Shown here: positions 57,677 through 64,000 of the stretch, piece by piece
Numbering within the stretch: position 1 is the stretch's first letter
Layout: every line of letters starts with the position of its first letter
Origin: JAPHTQ01 sp050299175
GTDB lineage: Bacteria; Pseudomonadota; Gammaproteobacteria; Thiohalomonadales; Thiohalomonadaceae
Reading direction: 5' to 3'
Length of the DNA stretch: 64,000 nucleotides
Assembly: GCA_050299175.1 (NCBI GenBank)
Contig: JBNKVM010000066.1
Location: 62,001-126,000, forward strand
Program-made: the position numbers and the translations under genes
The notes under the pieces: generated by a model
Told to the model about the DNA's origin: nothing
What the model saw: only the letters and a program-made list of their open reading frames with translations
Databases searched by the model: none

Positions 57677-59298
57677 TTATTGAGAACCTCATTGTTTCGT
57701 AACATCATATCTTCGATATGATAAAGCTCGGAATTTAGGGTTGTCATTGATACCTTGAATTTCTCAATGTTAGTTTTGAAAGATTTTCGATCCCTGGCCA
57801 CTTCGAAATACGGAAAAAATATCGGTTTTTTGTTAAAAAAATAGTTTGCGTATGCGAGTCCGCGTAACGTCATATGCTCTGAGTAGAAAGACGCCCAGTC
57901 ATTAGTGTTCAGAATATTTAGATATTCTTCCTTATTTGCCGGATCAATTGTTGCTCCTTTTCCTCTTATCCAGGCATCCCCGCAGCAGACCACTGGTGTT
58001 GGAAAAATACTGAGTTCCATTCCCATTTTTGTTGCAAAGATTAAATTGATATCAGCTTTTCGGCCAAGGTAGTAGGACGATATTTTACTCTCCGCATCAA
58101 CCAAGGTGATATTGTCAGGAAGATTCTGGATACAGGTAAGATCTCTCACGCGTTCTCTGGATACAGAGTGAGAAATCAATTCTCCGGGATGGACGCGAAT
58201 AATTAGTTTACGCTTTGGGTTTTTTCTGAAATAGTCGACAGTATCCTTGATCCACTCATCCATTTGTTCATAGATATTTTCACGAAAATGTAGGCGCGCA
58301 TCCCACACAACATTGGTAAAAAGTACCGCTAATTCTCTGCCATCATCCGAATACCCTAGTTCATTAAGAGCAAGAATAGGATCGTTTTCAGGGGTATTGT
58401 TGAACTGTTGCCAATCTTGCGAACCATCTTCTCTTGAGCGAAGGTATTTTTCTGTTTCCTTTGCATCTTCGTTATTAAGCTGATCTAGCTCTAGTTGTTC
58501 TGCCGTTTCTGCCGGGAAAACATGATGATATGTATCATTTCGAGTGAAATAATACCTGTTGGCTCTGTAGCTAGTGTTGTAATTGTAAAAAGGGATTTTT
58601 TTCTCTTTGAATATTTTATTTAATATTCCATGAGGCATGTAAATTCCATGTACCCATATACCAAGATCTATAATTTCTTTTTCGAGGAGATTTTTATAAG
58701 CTTCGCAGATCATTAATGATGCGCGAGCATATCTCGAATACAGTTCATCACTTATGCACGCCTCATTCCCTTTGCAGAGATATCGCAAACTTCCAGATAC
58801 AACTTCTTCAGTCACGTCCATATTTTCATAGCGAACTAAACCTCGATTTTGTACCCCATCAACCTCATTTTTAAGGAGCTCGGAAAGTTTATACACCTTA
58901 GCGCCCGTCGAGCGCCAAAGCTTAAAGGCATTGGGGAAACAAACATTGCAAATACCTTGTTCCTTTGGGCTTTTGGAAAGAGTATCGCTTTGAAAGTCAG
59001 ATTTAGAGCTTTTCCATACTGAACAGTTCAAGCAGGCTGGCAATCCACCATCACAAAGTACCACCGTAACTCTGTGCCCGCGCGCGGTAAAAAATTTCGC
59101 GAGACTGGAATCCAGAAGGTTTGCCGCTCTGTGACTGCCGATAATTGTTCCAAAATGAATATTCTTTGTCACTTCTGCCTGCGAAATGCTTGGTTGTACC
59201 CCTTTAAATGAAGGGTAGGGGGAGTATCCTGATATTTTTTTTAGAAAAAGTCTGAGGCCTGCAGGCAAACTCAACCAAAACTTACTTATTGAAAGCAT
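57673..59298 (-). CDS. KpsC/KpsS-like capsule glycosyltransferase-like protein
   Basis: 541 aa. The C-terminal half has the pattern of capsule transferases that use CMP-Kdo: LIIRVHPGE, a segment with ISSYYLGRKADINLIFATKM, GMELSIFPTPVVCCGDAWIR and GKG. The N-terminal half begins GTIIGSHRAANLLDSSLAKF, like a GT-B donor/acceptor domain, and contains a cysteine group (CDGGLPACLNC and GICNVC) that could bind metal. GAGGTGAT precedes the ATG. It may transfer the CMP-activated ulosonic acid made by the nearby module. The family is assigned from motifs only. Confidence 0.65.
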   Translation of the reverse strand: MLSISKFWLSLPAGLRLFLKKISGYSPYPSFKGVQPSISQAEVTKNIHFGTIIGSHRAANLLDSSLAKFFTARGHRVTVVLCDGGLPACLNCSVWKSSKSDFQSDTLSKSPKEQGICNVCFPNAFKLWRSTGAKVYKLSELLKNEVDGVQNRGLVRYENMDVTEEVVSGSLRYLCKGNEACISDELYSRYARASLMICEAYKNLLEKEIIDLGIWVHGIYMPHGILNKIFKEKKIPFYNYNTSYRANRYYFTRNDTYHHVFPAETAEQLELDQLNNEDAKETEKYLRSREDGSQDWQQFNNTPENDPILALNELGYSDDGRELAVLFTNVVWDARLHFRENIYEQMDEWIKDTVDYFRKNPKRKLIIRVHPGELISHSVSRERVRDLTCIQNLPDNITLVDAESKISSYYLGRKADINLIFATKMGMELSIFPTPVVCCGDAWIRGKGATIDPANKEEYLNILNTNDWASFYSEHMTLRGLAYANYFFNKKPIFFPYFEVARDRKSFKTNIEKFKVSMTTLNSELYHIEDMMLRNNEVLNK

Positions 59299-59328
59299 AT
59301 CACCTCATCCAATACTGAGCTGGATTAA

Positions 59329-60420
59329 TCATTCGATAAATCCAATTGTTTTATTAAATTCTGTTTTCCACTTGCGCACCCGCTCATCAACAAGTTCGCT
59401 TACAATTTCGCCATAATTTTTATCCGTAATGTTATTACTTTTGTCGCTGAATACCGGGTAAACTATGATATTTCCAAATACGGTTCTAACTGCAGGTGAG
59501 AAGACGTTCAGACGTTTTATGATTTCATATATCCGAGTATTGATATTGAATAACTTATTTTCAACGCCGTTGCTCAGCTTTATTCGTATGCTTTCAGCAT
59601 AATATGAAAATTTCCTGAATTTGTTTTGGGTGTGCACCATTTCACCGTCTTGATACTCTATTTTGAAGTCAGTCCAACTAAGGCAGCCTTTTTTGGTGTG
59701 CAGCATCCGTTGTTGGCTCCTCTTTTCAATGAATGACGCCTGCTGGCCTCGATTTGTCACATAATTTTTTCGGAATACTTTTCTGAACGATTCGTGATTA
59801 GTATGAAACACATCAAATGTAGATGAGAGATCGGCTGTTTTAGTAATTTCTGTCATTAAACCTAATAAATTATTATCAAAACCGACAGTGCCTGGAATAA
59901 GTTTACCGATTTCGTCGTTAAGGGCCATGGCTATTCCTAGGGCCCTATTTCGTACCACGAAAAGATCCATGGTTCTCATGCTTTGGTGTTTCGCTATTTG
60001 TTTGAATGCATTAATGGGAATCTCATGTGCCCGTAAATAGTCACTGATTCTCACATTTTCAGGTAGATCCCATCTCTGTGTAGAAGCAAAATCAATATCG
60101 TGGCTGTCAAGAAATGAAAGCGTTAGTTCTAGATGAGCATCTAACCAGATATCCGAATTGGCGATTACCAGCCATTCAGCGTTAGTAGCAGACGAAAAAT
60201 CATGAAGAGTTGGGCGTGTGCCGGTGCTGATTGGCTCCGCTAGTCCAATGTTTTCATTAAGGCTGAAATCTTTTGGTAATTCCCTGGCTCGATTGATTAA
60301 AATACATGGCCATTTGTTTTTTGTGCAACATAACACTAACTCGTTAGCAGCAAGAAATTCTTTCGTGCTATGTGACGGCTTACACGTTGTGAGTATTTGG
60401 TACATGTTAGATGAAGGCAT
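59329..60420 (-). CDS. Putative GT-A-like protein, unrecognised
   Basis: 363 aa cytoplasmic protein with no membrane segment. The middle section WLVIANSDIWLDAHLE resembles a metal-binding DxD-type strand of GT-A transferases (NSD-x-W) and is followed by DLFVVRNRALGIAMAL and GTVGFDNNLLG, which fit a fold used for nucleotide sugars. The C-terminal third has no recognisable features. The ATG at 60420 overlaps the polymerase gene by 14 bases; a second ATG at 60405 would avoid that. Probably a glycosyltransferase, judged by context and these motifs. Confidence 0.5.
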   Translation of the reverse strand: MPSSNMYQILTTCKPSHSTKEFLAANELVLCCTKNKWPCILINRARELPKDFSLNENIGLAEPISTGTRPTLHDFSSATNAEWLVIANSDIWLDAHLELTLSFLDSHDIDFASTQRWDLPENVRISDYLRAHEIPINAFKQIAKHQSMRTMDLFVVRNRALGIAMALNDEIGKLIPGTVGFDNNLLGLMTEITKTADLSSTFDVFHTNHESFRKVFRKNYVTNRGQQASFIEKRSQQRMLHTKKGCLSWTDFKIEYQDGEMVHTQNKFRKFSYYAESIRIKLSNGVENKLFNINTRIYEIIKRLNVFSPAVRTVFGNIIVYPVFSDKSNNITDKNYGEIVSELVDERVRKWKTEFNKTIGFIE

Positions 60421-61411
60421 AATAGGTAAGGAATCCCATCTTTATGAAAGTTAGTGTTTCTGTGCCGAATAATTTTGTATATTTTCTGTCCTTACTTTTG
60501 ATCGATGTTGATGCGTATTTCTTGGATGATGCATTAGTAACAAAAAACATGAACAGTCCAGACATAACAGACAAAATTACCAATCGCTCAGCACTCGCTG
60601 GGCCTATGCCAAAATTGCTCGACAGTGCAAAAATAAGTAATGAGCATGTACCCAGAGCAACAATAAATGTGCAGGTTCTACGTGTATCTTCGTTATGCTT
60701 GTTGGCGAGAATCATGATCTGGCAAAAAACAGATATAACAGATATTTGATAATATCCCGCCCAGAACGCAGTAAAAAAAAGAATGGTATTTCCGGCCAAA
60801 ATAAAGAACATCAAAACATTTGTCGATTTTATCAAAAAATTTATAATCATTGAAAATAAGTACAATGCAAATAGCAGGATTGTAACTTCATGAAAGAATA
60901 CAGCAATAGCTGCAAATATCGCTTTCATGGTGGTTCGTGTTTGATTTATCGAAATGATAAAAGCATAAAAGGAAATTTGCTGTCTCCATAAATGCATGTC
61001 AAGTTGTATGATGTATTTATTCAAGAGTAATAAACAAGCAATCAAAATAAATCCATTTGTTACTTTCTTAAAACCTCTGTTCCGATTGCTGGAAAACACC
61101 GCAAGTGAGAACATCGTCCCCGACATAATTGCTGCAACTAATATTTTTAAGTTCTCGCCATGGAATAAATCAAGAACATAAGCAACTTTGGCCTTATCTA
61201 TCCCAAGGTGGGTGAGTTGGAGGTTTCGGCCGGGGTTGATGTACCACATTAAGTCAGCTGTGGGGCCGTGAATTAGTGACCAAAAATATCGCTCAATTAT
61301 TGCTGCCACCACAAATACGAAAAGAAGAGGGACCCACTTTTTTACTAAAAATAACGTTGAATACCCCGTTATTTCTGATGACTGCATATTGGTTGCTTTC
61401 GTAAAGCTCAT
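60407..61411 (-). CDS. EpsG/Wzy-like polysaccharide polymerase
   Basis: 334 aa integral membrane protein with about nine to ten hydrophobic segments. EpsG-family landmarks are visible: an Arg-Gln pair in MHLWRQQISFYAFIIS and a His in IAVFFHEVTILLFALYLF. A periplasmic loop after the first helix (HGPTADLMWYINPGRN) fits the group. Likely polymerises repeat units at the periplasmic face, pairing with the Wzx-like flippase. Overlaps the following gene; three bases separate it from the upstream transferase. Confidence 0.78.
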   Translation of the reverse strand: MSFTKATNMQSSEITGYSTLFLVKKWVPLLFVFVVAAIIERYFWSLIHGPTADLMWYINPGRNLQLTHLGIDKAKVAYVLDLFHGENLKILVAAIMSGTMFSLAVFSSNRNRGFKKVTNGFILIACLLLLNKYIIQLDMHLWRQQISFYAFIISINQTRTTMKAIFAAIAVFFHEVTILLFALYLFSMIINFLIKSTNVLMFFILAGNTILFFTAFWAGYYQISVISVFCQIMILANKHNEDTRRTCTFIVALGTCSLLIFALSSNFGIGPASAERLVILSVMSGLFMFFVTNASSKKYASTSIKSKDRKYTKLFGTETLTFIKMGFLTYYAFI

Positions 61412-61413
61412 TT

Positions 61414-62304
61414 TTAGGTATTCAAAATCACCGATTTCAGCTTTCTTATCCCTCTATTAGTCAAACTGAAATGCTTTATGTAAGTCTCCGATACTCGAAA
61501 ATCCGTCGGAGGTTGTATCAAATTAATATTGAGAAACTCCTCTGCCAATTCAGATTTAAACATTACTCCACCTGTGCGGGTGGCGCCGGAACCATGACCT
61601 TCTGACCGGACATATGATTTTGAGGGATAGACCATCAAGTTTCCGTTTAGAAAATTATAAACATTCCATGGGATTGCCCAAGAATCAATGGTTCCCGATT
61701 TAAATCCCTTCATTGCTCGTGGCATGTCACTTCCTAGATATCTAACCAGTTCCTTTTTAAGGTTCTTTGTAAGAGCGAGCTTTTTCATATATTCGATATC
61801 AAATCCTTTCCATGCTTCCGAGGTTGTTCCCCATGCCTGAGAGGAGAAGCGATGCGACAGGAATGTATTGAATTTGACGTCCCTCATTAGATTGGAATAA
61901 GTGGAAAAAGCAACTATAGGCCCAGTCAGTAGACGCTCAAAAAAAAGAGCGGACAAATTTCTGTGAAAGTGAATCAATTCCAAATCATCCTCGACAACAA
62001 ATAATGTTTCGAAATTTTTGGATATATCAGAAATGCCAATGACGATATTTTGCTGAGTTCCGTAGGGTTCATCTCTAATGATGATTTTATCTACCAAATT
62101 TTGGTCAAGAAGCCTTTGTGATAGTTCGATTGTTTCCATATTTGAGTCATATCGAGGACTGTTTTTTTTTGCCCGATCGACAATTAAGACATGTGTGTAT
62201 TCGTGTCTTTCAGAATAATTCTTGCTGATTGATAGGATTGATCTGGCTAATGCGGTTGGTCTGCAAAATCCGAAACTGACAACACACTGTTTAGACGTAA
62301 CCAT
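61414..62304 (-). CDS. GT-A glycosyltransferase
   Basis: 296 aa. It opens with VVSFGFCRPTALARSILSIS, like a GT2-type or GNT-I-like nucleotide-sugar fold, and holds a metal-binding acidic cluster in LFVVEDDLEL, as in GNT-I-like enzymes (EDD). The segment FSSQAWGTTSEAWKGFD and later SIDSWAIPWN-like sequence (GTIDSWAIPWNVYNF) are consistent with acceptor binding. No membrane segment. Sugar specificity unknown. Overlaps the GT-B gene upstream by 14 bases. Confidence 0.75.
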   Translation of the reverse strand: MVTSKQCVVSFGFCRPTALARSILSISKNYSERHEYTHVLIVDRAKKNSPRYDSNMETIELSQRLLDQNLVDKIIIRDEPYGTQQNIVIGISDISKNFETLFVVEDDLELIHFHRNLSALFFERLLTGPIVAFSTYSNLMRDVKFNTFLSHRFSSQAWGTTSEAWKGFDIEYMKKLALTKNLKKELVRYLGSDMPRAMKGFKSGTIDSWAIPWNVYNFLNGNLMVYPSKSYVRSEGHGSGATRTGGVMFKSELAEEFLNINLIQPPTDFRVSETYIKHFSLTNRGIRKLKSVILNT

Positions 62305-63301
62305 TTAACCATCCTTCAATGAAACCGTTCACTTGTTCTTTAAAACGGATGTCCCCATGTTTTTGAACGAATTTTTCCAGGAAGTTAGCACAGTCGGCCA
62401 ACTGTCCTGTTTTCTCTGCCATAAATATCTCGGAAATATTATCAAATGCATAAAAAGCGCTGCGGGGGAGAAAATTTTCTAAAATTTGATAAGAATTCGA
62501 TTGTTTTTCTACACAAATGGGCATTCGCGATGCCCCAAGCTCTAAAATGAGGATAGGGGCAAGGTCATATTTACTCATGAAAAGCAGAACCGGGAGACAA
62601 TCCTCGCGGGTGATTAATCCGCTGACCTCGTTTAAAAAATCACTATCACTAGTCGGTATCACGAACTCGATATTACTATCCTCGTTGCTGAGGAGATTTC
62701 CCTTTAAGGGTTGTCCTATAGCAAAGAAGTGCTGATCTTTGTTATTCCTTGCAAGTGCTACGAATCGGTCAAATCCTTTAATGGGGTCAAAATATCCGAT
62801 ATGGCAAAACAGAATATTTTTTACTTTATTTATTTCGGGCTTTCGAATTTTGTCAAATGACAGATTGCACAACGGAGTAATGACTTCATATGTGTGTGCT
62901 ATATCTCTCACTTCCTTGATGTTGGCGGCACCTATAACGCAACGTTTATAAAAAAAGAATTTCCTTATCCAGTTAATCTTGAAAGCAATATTTCTATAAA
63001 AGATGTGACTCAGTACCACAATGGCAATGTTGCAGCCTGCCATTCTGAGTATTCCCAAAATTAGTAGGTCACGGATAAAACTATAACCACAAATGGATGG
63101 CTGAAATATGACAAATCTATCTTTGCTATGAAAGAGAGTAGAAAAAATATCGAACAACCCTCCTAGTCTCATTTTGTTTGTCGATATTTTTTTAACTTGG
63201 TACAAGTCCTCCCTAAGGTTATCACACAAATCACACATGTATTTTCCTGAACCAAAGCGTTCGAATCCACCAATGATCGTGATTTGTTTCCGATTTTTCA
63301 T
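62291..63301 (-). CDS. GT-B (GT4-like) glycosyltransferase
   Basis: 336 aa. The N-terminal IIGGFERFGSGKYMCDL is a typical GT4 glycine-rich opening. The mid-protein segment ILFCHIGYFDPIKGFDRFVAL contains the DPxKGFD motif at the start of the donor domain, and LAPILILELGASRMP replaces the usual EGFPxVxLEAMA region, so the nucleotide-binding Glu is in a diverged context. Adds an undetermined sugar to the repeat unit. ATG 63301 lies one base after the epimerase stop. Confidence 0.78.
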   Translation of the reverse strand: MKNRKQITIIGGFERFGSGKYMCDLCDNLREDLYQVKKISTNKMRLGGLFDIFSTLFHSKDRFVIFQPSICGYSFIRDLLILGILRMAGCNIAIVVLSHIFYRNIAFKINWIRKFFFYKRCVIGAANIKEVRDIAHTYEVITPLCNLSFDKIRKPEINKVKNILFCHIGYFDPIKGFDRFVALARNNKDQHFFAIGQPLKGNLLSNEDSNIEFVIPTSDSDFLNEVSGLITREDCLPVLLFMSKYDLAPILILELGASRMPICVEKQSNSYQILENFLPRSAFYAFDNISEIFMAEKTGQLADCANFLEKFVQKHGDIRFKEQVNGFIEGWLNGYV

Positions 63302-63302
63302 C

Positions 63303-64000
63303 TTACGGGCGGTGCTCTGTGGTAAGGTGACGGAGTATTTTGGATATTCCTTCTTTAAATGACGTTTTTGGCCTCCAACCCATGGCCGTTAGGGCTCTTG
63401 AAAAATCAGCTCTGACTTCTGGGATTTCCTGTGGGCGTTCCTCATTTGTGGACGATATAGGTAGAGATGCGCCAGCGACCTGCAGTATGATTTCTACGAC
63501 TTCTTTTACTGAATAGGATATTCCAGATCCGATATTGAATACGTTGAAACCATTTTTAAGGGACATTGCATCCATGATGCTATCCACCACATCATCAAGA
63601 TAGACGTAATCCCTACGCGGTTTGAGATCGAGTACGTGGATTTTTTCTTTGCTGTCTAATTCGTTAAGAATGGAGGGAATAAGGAACTCTTTTCGCTGCC
63701 CGGGCCCGTAAACATTGAATAGTCGCAACACCGTAACCGTAGAAATCTGTCCGGTTTGAACAGCAAAGCAACAAAGCTGTTCGGCAAGGTGCTTCGAAAG
63801 CGCATAAGGGTTGTTGGGGTTAACAGGATGATCCTCTCTTATCGGCATGCTTTCCGGCACACCGTAGATATAGGCGCTGATAAAAATCATCCGGCTACCG
63901 TGGCGTCGGCAGTACTCCAAGGCACTTTCTGTACCAATGACATTGGTTTCAAGAAATTCTATGGGATTCTCCCAGCTCTTTGGAACATAGCTACGTCCGG
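63303..64000 (-). CDS. NAD-dependent epimerase/dehydratase, C-terminal part (gene continues past the right edge)
   Basis: Extended SDR of nucleotide-sugar metabolism. The reading frame stays open to base 64000, so the start and the N-terminal NAD motif are outside. Visible parts: LETNVIGTESALEYC, the catalytic Ser region FISAYIYGVPES, the Tyr/Lys pair in YALSKHLAEQLC, RLFNVYGPGQ and YVYLDDVVDSIMDAM. These resemble UDP-glucose 4-epimerase-like and GDP-/UDP-sugar dehydratases; the substrate cannot be given without the N-terminus. An internal ATG at 63920 is not the start. Confidence 0.88.
   Translation of the reverse strand, partial: GRSYVPKSWENPIEFLETNVIGTESALEYCRRHGSRMIFISAYIYGVPESMPIREDHPVNPNNPYALSKHLAEQLCCFAVQTGQISTVTVLRLFNVYGPGQRKEFLIPSILNELDSKEKIHVLDLKPRRDYVYLDDVVDSIMDAMSLKNGFNVFNIGSGISYSVKEVVEIILQVAGASLPISSTNEERPQEIPEVRADFSRALTAMGWRPKTSFKEGISKILRHLTTEHRP

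Noticed and set aside
1..64000. CRISPR arrays, tRNA genes, insertion sequences or prophage
   Set aside because: No regularly spaced repeats, no cloverleaf-like sequences and no transposase or integrase reading frames were found by reading both strands.

Overview
The window is a 64 kb stretch of a gammaproteobacterial chromosome. This follows from the protein families and gene orders: prfB-lysS, nadB next to rpoE-rseA-rseC-mucD, lepA-lepB-rnc-era-recO-pdxJ, an sdhCDAB operon followed by sdhE-ygfX with ygfZ divergent, and purB beside roxA. An exported DsrE-type protein and a sulfide:quinone reductase-like flavoprotein suggest, but do not prove, a sulfur-oxidising lineage (Chromatiales-like). 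No rRNA, tRNA, CRISPR array, transposase or phage gene was seen, and no gap between genes exceeds 300 bases.

Layout, 1-23 kb (mostly + strand housekeeping): the 3' part of dnaJ, a Tat-exported DsrE-like protein, dapB, prfB with an intact programmed +1 frameshift, lysS, and a diguanylate cyclase. Two minus-strand genes follow (HDOD protein, ygfZ), then the complex II operon sdhCDAB-sdhE-ygfX. nadB is convergent with ygfX and divergent from the sigma-E operon rpoE-rseA-rseC-mucD, which has no rseB. Next come a small glutaredoxin-like gene and lepA-lepB-DUF4845-rnc-era-recO-pdxJ.

Layout, 23-37 kb (mixed): an unrecognised 132 aa protein, an SQR-like flavoprotein, a group III (iron-type) alcohol dehydrogenase with unusual metal ligands, a zinc-ribbon protein, a retropepsin-like protein with rimK, and a membrane protein coupled to a VWA lipoprotein. 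A strong rho-independent terminator ends that operon. Facing it on the minus strand is the run purB-roxA-GNAT-PLD-like-secretin-like-M61 peptidase. Two copies of a dispersed, imperfectly palindromic repeat lie between genes at about 1.4 kb and 26.2 kb.

Layout, 37-64 kb (cell-surface glycan): rfbBACD makes dTDP-L-rhamnose and is followed by acnB on the + strand. From 43 kb to the right edge every gene is on the minus strand and the DNA becomes visibly AT-rich. Read in transcription order from the right edge, this locus holds an NAD-dependent epimerase (cut by the edge), two glycosyltransferases, an EpsG/Wzy-like polymerase, a GT-A-like protein, a KpsC/KpsS-like transferase, a Wzx-like flippase and three FkbM-type methyltransferases. 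A tight module follows: NeuB-like synthase, KdsC-like phosphatase, SDR, aldehyde dehydrogenase, cytidylyltransferase and full-length transketolase. The locus ends with a WecG/TagA transferase, an epimerase/reductase, a small phosphoglycosyl transferase and a WbpM-like 4,6-dehydratase. Together they look like a Wzx/Wzy-type O-antigen or capsule locus whose repeat unit may carry rhamnose, a QuiNAc/FucNAc-type initiating sugar and a CMP-activated ulosonic acid made by a non-standard pathway. The ulosonic acid module is the best candidate here for something undescribed.
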